DNA of 64,000 nucleotides from Bolinopsis microptera (lineage: Eukaryota > Ctenophora > Tentaculata > Lobata > Bolinopsidae). Both the position numbers and the translations under genes were made by a program. Below are positions 45,758 through 57,100 of this stretch, one piece after another. The notes under the pieces are model-generated. The model was not told the DNA's origin. It saw nothing but the letters and a program-made list of their open reading frames with translations, and searched no databases. The stretch is from the NCBI RefSeq assembly GCF_026151205.1, contig NC_087073.1:496001-560000 (forward strand), read 5' to 3'. How positions within the stretch are numbered: position 1 is the first letter of the stretch; each line of letters begins with the position of its first letter.

Positions 45758-48700
45758 ATGTCACAAATTCGAGTGGTTTGGCCTTTAGTAACATTCATCG
45801 TAAATCTAATAACTCTTCTAATATTTACGTAGCTGCTAATATAGGTTCACTGTTTGTCAATTGTTTGGTAGACACAGGTGCTGCTTACTCATTATGCTCT
45901 GAGGATATTTTGCCGCCTGACGTCGTTTTATCGCCCACTTCAGTTCGACTAAATGGTGTTACTGGAACCCCTTTATGTATTTCCGGAACTGTCAGTTTGC
46001 CTGTTAATTTTGGTGACGTTCGAATTACTCTCCAACTCATAGTTGTTTCAGGGATAAACCATAAATTAATCCTTGGCCGTGATTTCATGTCAGCGACTGA
46101 TTGTGAAATCAGCTTTAAAAACTTGACATTAACGATTAATGATCAAGAACTCCCATTAATTAAAGCTTCTTGTAAACCTTCTAAGCATTTCCTTGTTGCC
46201 AATTGTTCCTTATCGATCAAGCCACAAACCGTTGCCCTAGTAAAGTGCAATTTGTTGAAGCACAACCCTCATAATAGGAAGTATCGATCACAAGCCTACA
46301 TTTCAACAACTGGTATTGTGCACCCCCAACTTAAATGTGTATCCTCAAGCAGTGGATTTTATAACTCGCATCGTGGCACATTGGACGTTTTGGTTTGTAA
46401 TGATACTAAGAACGAGGTTATCGTACATAGGAACATGAAAGTTGGTACGTTTGACACATTGTCCGATAGTTTTGTTAATAACGTAAACAACTGTTTGAGC
46501 ATCCACTCTCGTCGTCAATCGAATCACACAGTAAACAATGTTAATGAGCAGTCCAACCAACGATGGTCTGGTAATGAGATTGATCGTCTTTATAAATTGC
46601 TTAAATTAGATGATTTGACCCATTTAGATGCCGAGCAGATAAATCAAATCAAATCACTTGTAACCGAATTCAAGCAAATATTCTCCGAAAGTGATGACGA
46701 TATAGGTTGTACTAACTTAATGGAGCAGACGATTGTGCTCGATACACATGTCCCAATTAGAGCCAAGTACCGTAACATTCCTCTTGCTCATCGACAAGCA
46801 GCTGAACGTGAAGTTCAGCGTCTTCTAGATTTAGGTGTCATACAACACTCCGAATCACCGTACCATAGTCCTAGTTTCCTTATGAAAAAACCTGGATCTG
46901 ATTCGTACCGTATTTTAACGGATTTTAGAATGCTTAACAAGCACGTCATTAGAAGCTATCAGTCCGTACCTTCAGTCGAAATGATGAGTTCTTGTTGGAA
47001 GGGTTGTAAGTTATATTCTAAAATGGATTTTGTCAAAGGTTTTTACCAGTGTAACTTGACTCCAGAATCCATGAAATATACAGCGACCTGTATCCCTGGG
47101 GTGGCGTTTTTTGAGTACCGTAAAAGTCCACTGGGATTAAGCTCATCACCGGGATTTTTTCAGTCTTTAGTAGAAAGGATGATGATGGGTTTGAAGTCTT
47201 CGATTGTAGTTTGTTATTTAGACGATCTATTGAGCGGTTCATCAAGTTTTTCAGGAATGCTTTCCAACCTCCGCAAAATATTCCTGCGAATCCTAGACAG
47301 TAAGATGCTTCTCTCTCCTAAAAAAGTCGAACTGTTCAAAACCAAGTTGAATTTTCTAGGTGTAACGCTTAGTGAAGCAGGTATCTCAGTTTGTGAAGAT
47401 AAGCTGGATGCCATCCAGAAAATGCTTCCACCTAAGAGCACCAAAGGTATAAAAACTTTTCTAGGAATGACAGGATTCTTTCGAAAATTCTTGAAAGACT
47501 ACGCTAAGATAGCAGCGCCATTAACCTATCTCCTGAAAAAGGACGCCATTTTTCACTGGGGACAAGATCAACAGAAAGCCTGGGAAACTCTTAAACATGC
47601 TTTAACCGTAGCTCCCACGCTGATACACCCTGATGTTAACAAGAAATTTACCCTCATGACTGATTCATCTTCGTATGCAATAGGGAGTATATTGTGCCAA
47701 AGAGATGAAAACGGAAGCTTGCATCCTGTGTCTTTTGCGTCTAAAGTGCTTAGTAATGCTGAACAAAAGTGGAGCATCGTGCAGAAAGAGCTGTTCAGTC
47801 TGAAATATTTCTGTGAGAAATTCAAAACATACCTCATCAATCAGGACTTTGACGTCATAGTTGATAATTCCGCACTACTCCATCTAGATAGTTTTAAACA
47901 TTCTGACAATAAACGGCTTTGGCGATGGTTCGAAACACTCCAGAACTACAAGTTCACTGTCACACTAACACCTTCGAAATCTAACCCTAGCGATGGACCT
48001 TCAAGGCTTGTTCGAAACGACGATTCTGATATCAGCTGTTTGCCAGAAAGAGCCGAAGTTTTAGTAAATGAGATCACCGATAGTACTGAGAATAAGATCC
48101 TTAATGAGGCTAGTGAACTTGTATCTTGTAGTCATGATTCAATCAGGCTTGCACAACGTAGCGATCCTACCATGGCTATTGTTATACAGTGGGTAGAGGC
48201 TGGTCACAGGCCAGAATCATCAATTGAGTTGTCTCCTGACATGAAAACCTATTTTAATTCATTTAATAGGCTTTCTTTAGATAATGGACTGTTACATAGA
48301 TCTTGGGACGATCTCAAATCTAATAAGTCTGTTACTCTGCTTTGTATTCCACACAATCTTCAGGAGAAAGTCATCGACCTTTGTCACACTATTCCGATGA
48401 GTGGTCATTATGGTAAGGAGAAAACTGTAGCAAAGCTTCACTCACGTTTTTATTTTCCTAAATTGCAACAGAAGGTTACTCTTTACATTGACAATTGTAA
48501 ACCATGCCTTAAAAAAGCAAAGAATCGTAAAGTTCCGAGAGCTCCTTTAAAACCCTTTGTAGCTTCTTACCCGAATGATGTCCTACAGATCGATATCATT
48601 GAAAGCCTTCCATCCAGTAACGGTTATCATGCAATTCTCACCATGATGTGCAGATTCACAATGTACGCTGAAGCAGTGCCGCTGAGAAGCACTAAGGTTG

Positions 48701-49632
48701 ACGTCATCGCGAGAGCTGTTCTAGATAAGTACATAAGTAGGCACGGTATTCCCACTCAAATTCACTCAGATAGAGGTGGTAATGTTCATTCAGCTGACCT
48801 TATCCAAGCTCTCTACAAGTTGATGGGTATTGAGAAATCCGCAACAACAGCCTATAGAGCCCAAAGTAACGGAGGTATAGAGCGTTTCAATGGTACACTA
48901 AAGGGATTACTCTGGGCCTATTGCCAAGAGAATCCTAAAAACTGGTTAAATTGTTTAGACCAAGTTTTATTTGCTTACCGTACTTCAGTGCACAGTGCAA
49001 CCGGCTATTCTCCATATTTTCTAAGATACGGTGTACATCCCAGACTACCTGTGGATATAATTACAGGTTCAAACCCTCCTGAGCTAGATCATAAACTCCA
49101 AAATAAGCATGCTCATGATTTGTATTACAAACTGCACCAAGTGTACACCTTCGTAAGGGATCACTTAAAATCCAAGCAATTATCCATGAAAAAGCAATTT
49201 GACCGATCTTCTCACGTAATTCAATACAAAGTTGGTGACTGGGTTTACGTTTGGAAACCCGCACCTGAAGGATGTGACCATCGTAAGTTTTATGATCATT
49301 ATCGTGGACCATATAAGATAGTTTGTAAAGTGACCGAGTACACTTACAAAATAGAATTACGACCTGATAGGCTTGATATTGTACACATGGAGAAACTAAA
49401 GTTAGCTAAAACCCCATCTTCTAACTTGTTACCGCATCCTACACCAGCCTTGCAGCAAGTTACCAGGTTAGCAACAAATGATAGTAACGTACAAGGTCAT
49501 GACGATGACGAGCCACACATTGTAAGTGCACCTGCTACTGCTAGTAATGATGATAATGAAAGCAGACCATCTAGAACTAGAAACCCAGTGATGAGACTAG
49601 TGTATGATGGTTTTGCACAAACCGAACAGTAA
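45715..49632 (+). CDS. pol: Gypsy Pol polyprotein (PR-RT-RNase H-IN)
   Basis: The -1 frame opens after a stop at 45712-45714; the first Leu/Met-type start is at 45778 and I number residues from there (1284 residues). Aspartic protease: LVDTGAAYSLC (Asp32) and LILGRDFM. RT: SPYHSPSFLMKK, SKMDFVKGFYQ, CYLDDLL (about 480-485). RNase H: TDSSSYAIGS (Asp629) and QKELFSLKYF. Integrase: HHCC zinc site H870, H877, C907, C910; catalytic D939, D998 and E1035 (NGGIERFN); then RGPYKIV (about 1176), the GPY/F module. All key catalytic residues are present, so the copy may be functional. It ends in an acidic tail. Confidence 0.96.
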   Translation, partial: RGPEFSGRAEPSSVNVTNSSGLAFSNIHRKSNNSSNIYVAANIGSLFVNCLVDTGAAYSLCSEDILPPDVVLSPTSVRLNGVTGTPLCISGTVSLPVNFGDVRITLQLIVVSGINHKLILGRDFMSATDCEISFKNLTLTINDQELPLIKASCKPSKHFLVANCSLSIKPQTVALVKCNLLKHNPHNRKYRSQAYISTTGIVHPQLKCVSSSSGFYNSHRGTLDVLVCNDTKNEVIVHRNMKVGTFDTLSDSFVNNVNNCLSIHSRRQSNHTVNNVNEQSNQRWSGNEIDRLYKLLKLDDLTHLDAEQINQIKSLVTEFKQIFSESDDDIGCTNLMEQTIVLDTHVPIRAKYRNIPLAHRQAAEREVQRLLDLGVIQHSESPYHSPSFLMKKPGSDSYRILTDFRMLNKHVIRSYQSVPSVEMMSSCWKGCKLYSKMDFVKGFYQCNLTPESMKYTATCIPGVAFFEYRKSPLGLSSSPGFFQSLVERMMMGLKSSIVVCYLDDLLSGSSSFSGMLSNLRKIFLRILDSKMLLSPKKVELFKTKLNFLGVTLSEAGISVCEDKLDAIQKMLPPKSTKGIKTFLGMTGFFRKFLKDYAKIAAPLTYLLKKDAIFHWGQDQQKAWETLKHALTVAPTLIHPDVNKKFTLMTDSSSYAIGSILCQRDENGSLHPVSFASKVLSNAEQKWSIVQKELFSLKYFCEKFKTYLINQDFDVIVDNSALLHLDSFKHSDNKRLWRWFETLQNYKFTVTLTPSKSNPSDGPSRLVRNDDSDISCLPERAEVLVNEITDSTENKILNEASELVSCSHDSIRLAQRSDPTMAIVIQWVEAGHRPESSIELSPDMKTYFNSFNRLSLDNGLLHRSWDDLKSNKSVTLLCIPHNLQEKVIDLCHTIPMSGHYGKEKTVAKLHSRFYFPKLQQKVTLYIDNCKPCLKKAKNRKVPRAPLKPFVASYPNDVLQIDIIESLPSSNGYHAILTMMCRFTMYAEAVPLRSTKVDVIARAVLDKYISRHGIPTQIHSDRGGNVHSADLIQALYKLMGIEKSATTAYRAQSNGGIERFNGTLKGLLWAYCQENPKNWLNCLDQVLFAYRTSVHSATGYSPYFLRYGVHPRLPVDIITGSNPPELDHKLQNKHAHDLYYKLHQVYTFVRDHLKSKQLSMKKQFDRSSHVIQYKVGDWVYVWKPAPEGCDHRKFYDHYRGPYKIVCKVTEYTYKIELRPDRLDIVHMEKLKLAKTPSSNLLPHPTPALQQVTRLATNDSNVQGHDDDEPHIVSAPATASNDDNESRPSRTRNPVMRLVYDGFAQTEQ

Positions 49633-50105
49633 AATGTATCGAGTTTATGTCCAATGTTCCCCCTTTTAGTGGTTCAAGTATTCAAGTCTGAATACCACTG
49701 TACACATCTAAGTTGTAGAGTCTCGCAAGTTCGTAACTATGCGCCTTTAAGTTATGTTAGACAGTTAACTGCTTATCCAAGATAATGGATAATAAACTTG
49801 TGTTTGTGACTCTATACTCCTAGTGCCATTGATTGTTCATATGATATGATTTATAGACTGAGTGTATGATGGCACTAAGTAAAGGCTTTCAAGGTAGAGA
49901 ACATTGATTGATATTGCGATAGTGTCGTGATTTTCGTTTAGAACATTGGACAGACCAGAAAATAGCAGTAGGCAGTAGTATGATAGATAGGTCGATTTAG
50001 CATATTATGCTAGATGTTATGATGGAACGCTGCGTCAGCTGTCGCTTTTAGTTAATGCATACCCTGAAACAATCGGATTGTTTTAGTAATAATATTTTCT
50101 TTCAG
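49633..50105 (+). other. pol-ORF3 spacer ending in a candidate splice acceptor
   Basis: Non-coding spacer of 473 bp (its length equal to the LTR is a coincidence; the sequences differ). It ends in TAATAATATTTTCTTTCAG at 50105, a pyrimidine-rich tract with CAG immediately before ORF3. With a donor such as GTAAGT in the 5' LTR it could give a spliced subgenomic mRNA. Confidence 0.45.
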
Positions 50106-50127
50106 GGTGGTTGCATTTGCGATACGG

Positions 50128-51051
50128 ATGGGTAAGAAGACGATCCAAAGAACGAGACGGAATGCAGTCAGGAAGCCAGAACCTTCGGGTTCGAAGGTTG
50201 AACATAAAGCAGATGAGGCGAGTTCCAACGACGAGCTAGAAGTACCTTCACTCTCCAACGACGATCGTTCAAGTTTCACAGCAAAGGAAGACAACAACAG
50301 CAGCAGAACCAGCAGGAAAAACAGCAGCAGCAGCAGCAGCAGCAGCAACGACAGCAGCAGCAGCAACAGCAACAGCAGCAGCAGCAGCAGCAGCAGCAAT
50401 AACAGCAGCAACTACAGCAGCGCCAACAGTAGAAGTGAGGACGATCCTACTCCCAAAAGACAACGAATAGATATGGTCGACATCCACTTAAAAAGAGCAG
50501 ATAGGGAGGTTGTAAGCAGCTCTGTGCACATTAAGTCTAAAGAAAAAGGAACTCAAAGTCAAGCTTCGGTCAACCCGACCACAGAGGTTGACACGCAGAC
50601 GGTCTATACGACCTATCCACGATTCCTGGATAATAGTGGCGAAATAATCAGGAAGTTGCAACACCTACAAGTTGCGATGAACTCATTTCAACAACGAATG
50701 GCACAGGGATCTCTAAGAAGCCACACCGAAGCTAGAGGCGAAATTGCACGCCTTCATGAAAAAGTGCTGGAATTCCTGAAATTTCACCGACACCAGATAA
50801 CAAGCTACATAGCCGAATTGGTGCTGGAGGGGCACAAGGCCGGAATGAAGCACCATCTGCGTACGAAGAGCAACGAGGCCATCATGCCGATCTTAGGTGT
50901 CCTGGACACATTCAAGAGGGAGAATCTTCGACTCGGTACCCAGAACAGAGCACCCCTCAGTGCCTACAGGCCGCTCCTAGAGCGCCTGGAGGACGCGAAG
51001 GCTTCACTTGGACTTCTTAGGTTCATAGACGCTGAAATCTACCTTCAGTAG
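50128..51051 (+). CDS. third ORF of the Gypsy element, in the env position (unknown function)
   Basis: 307 codons from the ATG at 50128; a GTG seven codons upstream is also in frame. There is no signal peptide, hydrophobic fusion segment or transmembrane helix, so it does not look like Env. The N-terminus is basic (MGKKTIQRTRRNAVRKPEP). A long Ser/Asn tract encoded by AGC/AAC repeats (nt 50290-50440) is followed by an NLS-like PTPKRQRID, a central region, then a helical C-terminus (IIRKLQHLQVAMNSFQQRM, LHEKVLEFLKFHRHQ, LERLEDAKASLGLLRFIDAE). It may be a nuclear or nucleic-acid-associated accessory protein. I do not recognise a family. Confidence 0.8.
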   Translation: MGKKTIQRTRRNAVRKPEPSGSKVEHKADEASSNDELEVPSLSNDDRSSFTAKEDNNSSRTSRKNSSSSSSSSNDSSSSNSNSSSSSSSSNNSSNYSSANSRSEDDPTPKRQRIDMVDIHLKRADREVVSSSVHIKSKEKGTQSQASVNPTTEVDTQTVYTTYPRFLDNSGEIIRKLQHLQVAMNSFQQRMAQGSLRSHTEARGEIARLHEKVLEFLKFHRHQITSYIAELVLEGHKAGMKHHLRTKSNEAIMPILGVLDTFKRENLRLGTQNRAPLSAYRPLLERLEDAKASLGLLRFIDAEIYLQ

Positions 51052-51497
51052 AGTACTTTATAATATTTATTTTTGTGAAGAACTATGACATGTTTATGCA
51101 TGTACATAGACGTAGGGACGTTTATTTTATACGTTTACTTTTAAATTATATGGTATTAGTTTTATATTATATAGTGGTACAATCTCGCATATTTAGCCTT
51201 AGGCGTGGTACTGGTAGTAGGCCAAATTTAATGCATCCTCCATTTTTGCCATATATTCTGTTCTAGCCGCAGGAGGTAATAGTATACACACATGCTACCA
51301 TTTTAAATTTTTTTCTCTGATGCAACGCCGAGCGGAACATTTTTATTCGATGATTATGTGGATCATCATCAAGTGCTATTTTAATTTACTAGTATACCTA
51401 CGACTACCCCTTTTAGCTTTTTGTATAAGCGACTGTCGCTATACCAATACACCGTTATAAGCTCTGTTCCTGTTGCAGAGGCCTGCAACTTTTTTTT

Positions 51498-51508
51498 AAG
51501 GGAGGGGG
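51498..51508 (+). promoter_or_regulatory. polypurine tract
   Basis: AAGGGAGGGGG directly abuts the TG of the 3' LTR and is preceded by eight T. This is the expected plus-strand primer position. A hairpin GTTGCAG-AGGC-CTGCAAC lies just upstream (51472-51489). Confidence 0.9.
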
Positions 51509-51981
51509 TGTTAAGTAATTATTGGACTCCAGCAAACGCCAAACCTGTCTCCACTTTTGCCGCTAAAAACATCATCATAACAGGTTACGATAACCTGTAT
51601 TTAGTTAAACCACCTCATGTTCCAAATTCCTTTGTGCTACTTTTATCCGGTTTCTGCAAGCGACTTGCAGAATCTAGACGGATCACCTTTGAGTTCCAGG
51701 AATCCAGCCTTCTAAAACAACATTGCACCAATTAGGAGTGTCCTCTTACTTGTGAAAATAGTTCCCGAGAACGTGGCCGCGACCACCTCCCAATTACCTA
51801 AGTGACCGCATTCCGCGGGTGGGCGATTGCAGATTGAGATTTAATATGTACCAGATATTTTTGTTAAGAGTTCAGTTATTGTATTCACGATTTACTATAC
51901 GCATCTCTTAAAGACTTTATCATCAATCATGATCGTGTCTCTATTGGTTATTATGTAAGTAAAATACTTCAAGCTATTACA
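51509..51981 (+). repeat. 3' LTR
   Basis: 473 bp, same ends as the 5' LTR; one difference (A at 51964). The duplicated target bases AGAC follow at 51982-51985. Confidence 0.97.
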
Positions 51982-51985
51982 AGAC

Positions 51986-52552
51986 TACCTGCGCTACATA
52001 GACGCTGTTGTCAGCACTGCGCACGCGCGCACGAACCTTCCCATCGGGGTTCGTGGATAGGTGCTTTTCTTGACTTGTGAAACAAGCGCGCCCGAAGTGG
52101 CGCAAAAGCACATGGTTAGGTGAAACTGCAAGCGAGAGGGCTCTGGTTAGAGCAATACGTTTTATGACCCGCGCCGCGCACGAGTGCGCGGCTGATCACA
52201 CTGTATCGTAGAAATAAAACGACAATGGGGGTCACAATGTGATACAACTATTATTAACATCGTTAATGAGTTAATTGACGATGTCAATATATGTCAGCTC
52301 GGCGCGGCACAGTAGCGCATCTCGCCGATCTAGCCGATGTCGCTGTGAGAAGCCTCATTGAGTGCGCGGCGCGGCACAGTAACGCATCGCGCTACAATTA
52401 ATGAGTTAATTGCAAAGCAAATCGGTGCGCGCGCGTTAAAAGGTTTTTCATTTATTTATCATGTTTCAACTTACAAATTATATGTCGGTAATAGTTTTTA
52501 TACTAAAATCAAAAATTGTTTAAAAGCTTGTCAATTTAAAATAACATAAAAC
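51986..52552. other. CG-rich intergenic sequence
   Basis: This contains CG-rich stretches and a direct repeat GCGCGGCACAGTA (about 52300 and 52369). About 30 bp near 52124-52155 match 43723-43754 in inverted orientation. No gene is visible. Confidence 0.45.
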
Positions 52553-52926
52553 AGTGAAACAAATTTTAGTGAAACAAATTTAAAATTTTATCCTTTATTT
52601 TACAATCATAATATAATAATATTTATAAGCCTCTGTTTTGAAAGTTTTAAATTTTAATATATTCACATTTCTATTTAAAATTCAATTTAATGTATAAGTC
52701 AATAACTGGCCGCCAAAGCCGCGCATTCTTAATAACATGATTAAATTGTTTATGATTATACGACAAATAGAAATAAATTTAAAATTATCCGTGGTTTTTT
52801 TTAAAAAATAAATTATAATCTTACCTAAATCCAAAGCCAGCTTTGTAAAATTTACTTTTAGATCAAAATATATCGTCAATTCTAAATATTTACAATGCAA
52901 CATTTCATTAATTTACATACAAGCGT
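52553..52926 (+). repeat. dispersed repeat, copy B (empty site)
   Basis: Same repeat as 42959-43652 but without the 272-bp LINE tail; the insertion point is intact at about 52766. It also lacks a short CATGGCGCCATGG segment found in copy A. Confidence 0.88.
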
Positions 52927-54137
52927 ACTCCAGCCCCTGCACGCATCCGTTCTTATGCGGCGCGGCTCAAGCCGCGCACGCACGTATTATTTTATACTTT
53001 TTGCTTTCTAATAAATATCGTGTCAATGTGTACGTCTAAATGTTCATGCTTTGTGTAAACCGAATCCAATTGAGATTAGTGACAAGGATAAGGACCCAAG
53101 TGCCTGTACGGCTTTTTCGGACCCCTGTGGACCACTACTCTTGAAGTCGCTCTACAACTATTGAACATTTATAACTGTTATATAATATATAACGACATTT
53201 GACAATTATTATCATTAATCTATAATCTAGCTGTCTTGCTGAGGGGGAGGAGTAAACGCTTCACAAACTAAAGTGCTTACAACATACAAAATTTAAAACC
53301 ATCAACACGGTTATAGTTCATATCAAGGGCCAATTTGGTATACCTCTATTTCGTTGTAATATCTAGTATATCTTCACATCTTAATACTATAATGAAATAC
53401 AATAGGATACATGTTTCGAGAAAGAAAGGTTGGTCCGATTATTAACAAAAGTAAACAAAAGTCCATCAGGGACTCCACGGAGTCGAAAAAGGTACACGGC
53501 TGCTGTCTGGTGCTGCTAGGCATTTATTGATCAAGATGTTTTATTGTATTGGTTTTTGATGATTCTATTGTTCGTGACTAATCAAGTTCTAAGTGGGGGT
53601 ATAAAGTGCTGCTTAAGATACTTCGTCATCTCATGTCCAGTATAATGAATAAGATAGTAAACAATATAGTTTCAGTAGTTGACCCATACAGTTAAGTCCG
53701 TCATAACTCACAATTGTTTAGTCATCTGTCAATTGTCAAAGTCGTTGTGTGTTTAGTCGCTGAGTTAGCAGTAAGATAAGTTGTTACGCGCGCGCGCATT
53801 TAATCCCGTCGACGTGAGATGTGACAATGAAAACGCTACAGAATTATTGTTTTCGCGCGTTACGTAGAATTTACTAGTGTGTAATACTGGTTAACACTGG
53901 GTGTACACTGAGTGTAAGTCGCTAAGTTTCATATACGAGCCGAATATTTCTAATTTTGAGTGTATCGTGAGCATGTTTTACAGTGCAATTGTTCGGTACT
54001 AGTGTGTTTGTGTGTATATATAAATATATCATCTGTGGAGTATGGTGTGTGGACTGTGGTAAATAATGTGTTTAGTTGGAGTGCAGTGGTTGCATGTATG
54101 AGGAAAGATAGGTGGTTATTTTAGTAACTCACATTAA
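52927..54137. other. 1.2 kb without recognised gene; includes the LINE 3' UTR
   Basis: The 3' UTR of the minus-strand LINE must lie at the right end of this stretch, but no poly(A) or tail repeat was found to mark its end. The rest is AT-rich with a (GC)n run near 53787. Confidence 0.4.
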
Positions 54138-57100
54138 TCAAAACTTGAGCTTATTCGTGGCAAAATTAAGCTCACACCAATCAAGTGTATCATGCTTGAA
54201 TTGCAATTCTTGTAAAGCAATTTTCAATGTATTCTTAAACCCGTTTGTCGGAGTATTAAAACTTATCTTACTTGATGTTTGTCGACAGCTGTTCCACATG
54301 TAGGATGATTGGTAGATGAATTGTGAGGATGGTTGTGATGTAATGAAATAATCCTCTCGTCGTGGTGACCTGTTAAATGATGAGTACAGTGAGAATGGTT
54401 CCTCTAACTTATTAATTTTGAATAGTTCTAAGAGACAAGTGTACTTATACAGGTTGTGAACAGTTAACAATTTCTGATTCTTAAACAAGGGCTTAGAGTG
54501 TTCTTTTTTGTAAAAGTCCACACCTAGTCTTTGCTCACCAAATGGTCGTGTCCGGGCACAAGTTCTAAATTTTTCTAAGTAAGCTTCTTTATCCCCAAAT
54601 AGAATTCTTATACACTTTTTCTGTGTTTTAAAGAGAGGTTCGAGTCTGTTGTTGCTAATACCACCCCATACAGATATTCCAAATCCCAAATGTGATTCGA
54701 ATAAAGTATGGTATAAATCCTTATAATACTGTTTAGGGACAATGTGTCGTATTCTGCATAACTTACCTACTTCACATTTAAGTTTTGAGTTAAGTGACCG
54801 TGTGTGAGTTTTCCAATTAAGTTGATCATCGATAATGACACCTAGAAATTTAGCTTCTTGGACTTTTTTAATGACAACATTGTTCAAAGTTAATATGTTC
54901 TCGTCATTTTCTACTTCCTCTTTGGCACGTGACGGTCTAAAGTGGATAAAACAGCATTTCTTAATGTTAATATGTAATAAGTTTAGTTTCATATACTTAT
55001 AAACAGATGCTAAAACTTCATTTCCCTTTTCGTACAGTCTTCTGACACATGTTTCTTCAATAAATATGTTAGTGTCATCGGCAAATAGTATAAACGTTCC
55101 TATAATTGATGAGTTTCGGATGTCATTTATGTAGATGATAAACAGCAGGGGACCTAAACAGGACCCTTGGGGCACTCCGTAGACAACGGGCAGTTTCTCA
55201 GAGTCTTCACCTAATACTGAGACATACTGGTATCTATTCGACAGGTAACTTGCTATAAGGTTGTTTGCATTTCCACGGATCCCATAATTTTCTAACTTAT
55301 GCAGTAACTTTTCATGTGAGATTGTATCAAAAGCTTTGCTAAGATCAATAAATATTCCAAGTACGTGTTGTTTTTTCTTGAGACGTGATTCTATGTGGTT
55401 AACTGAGTAATTTAAAGCATAACTAGTCGAATGATTTTTACGGAATCCGTACTGGTTTTCATACAAGGAATTCTGTGAATGGAAGAAGCTATATAATCTG
55501 TTGAATATAATTTTTTCAAATATTTTACCAAATACTGCAAGTGTCGACACAGGTCTATAATTTTCAAGGAGTTCCTGGTTATCTTTCTTGTAAATTGGAC
55601 TAATCCTTCCAATCTTAAGGTCATCAGGGAATATGCCATCTTTCATACATTCATTGTACAGTACAGTAAGTAGAGGAGTGACTATTTTTGAGGACTGTTT
55701 TACAACATGAATAGGAATATCACTTGCCTTACCGTTCTTAAGTTCAGATATGATTTTGCTAACCTCGTCTGTTGTGCAGTCATGCATGTAAATGCTGGAG
55801 GTGTTTGAGAGCGGTAAATAGTCATAGAAACTAGGTAGATTGTTTATGTTCATTTGACCAAGTTCATTGTAAGCAGTATTTAGGTCAGAGGCCAATGATA
55901 CGAAATACTTATTGAATTCGTTTGCTATGATCCTCCTGTTCGTTATCTTAACGTTGTCTACGGTGAACAGCGGCTTTATTTCACGCCGCCGTTTTCCTCT
56001 TATACTATTAATTAGTTCCCAGGTCTTTTTACTATTCCCGCTATTTTCTGCAAATTTACCAGAGAAGTAATCTGTTTTCACTGTTTGACGTGTTTTCTTT
56101 AGGACTTTTCTGTATTCTTTGTAGATAAGGTAGCGACTACGTTTTAGTGAGCATTCAGGGCACTGGCAAATCCCGCCCTTGTTATCAGTTTCCCCGAGTT
56201 TACATTTTCTATTTCTTATCTCAACCCAATTTTCGTACAGTTTATGCTGATTATTAATTGAGCAAATGAGACCGGGAGTTATCCAAGGGTTAACCTTAAC
56301 AGTTCTCTTAGAGGTTTTCGGGGTTTCTAGTTTAAACGATTTTTCGATGCAGTTTTTGTAAGTGTCATGGAATTCAGTAAAGTTATGGATTATTTTAGTT
56401 TTAAGCTCATCTTCAAGATCCACTAGGAAGCCGTTAACATTTGATTGACAGAAATCGTAATACTGTTTAATAGAAGTTTTTCCAGAGTTGACTTCAACAT
56501 TCCAGTTAAATATGTTAAAAATAGGCGAGTGGTGAGTTATTCGTTCTTTTAGGGTGCCTGAAGTAATAACATTCTCAATGTCGTTGGTAATTATGTTGTC
56601 TATGCAAGATGCTTTACAGCCTGGTTTTTCGTGAGTAGCAATAGATATTAACGGACAAAATCCTTTACTGAACAATATTTCTTCATATTTTTGTACATTT
56701 TTGTTATCTTTATCATGAAGATCGATATTAAAGTCTCCAGCTAGATAACTAAACTTCGGCATGTGATCAAGAAGGTTAGAAAGTTCAACTAGAGCTTGGG
56801 AAATACAGCCACTTGGTGGACGATACAAAACACCTACATTAACAGGTTGATCTTCGTTACTTAATGATAAGACAAGTATTTCTAGATGTTCTGTGACTTG
56901 TGATATATTTTCAATTACTGTAGCATTTAATCTATCGTCAACATAAAGGGCTACTCCAGTGCCCTTTTGTTTGTTAGGTGCTGTGTCCTGATAGTAACTA
57001 TTATAACCGTCGAGCTGAAATAGGTTGCTTAATTCTTTCCCAGTGTTGGTTTCAGCTAGGCCTATTACGGAGAATTTTGTTTTGTACCTACAGGTTTCAA

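Larger units (their letters stand above)
44217..51981 (+). mobile_element. near-intact Ty3/Gypsy LTR retrotransposon (7.8 kb)
   Basis: Two 473-bp LTRs with TG...CA ends, the 4-bp duplication AGAC at both outer edges (44213-44216 and 51982-51985), gag, pol with the order PR-RT-RH-IN, a third ORF, and a polypurine tract. The LTRs differ at one base by eye, so insertion is recent. PR-RT-RH-IN order defines Ty3/Gypsy (Metaviridae). No internal stop is seen in gag, pol or ORF3. Confidence 0.97.

Noticed and set aside
50269-50487. Poly-Leu and poly-Ala ORFs antisense to ORF3
   Set aside because: They are by-products of the AGC/AAC repeat in ORF3.
42959-52926. Repeat copies A and B as long terminal repeats of a larger element
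   Set aside because: They lack TG/CA ends, target duplication and fixed distance, and the real LTRs of the enclosed element are identified.
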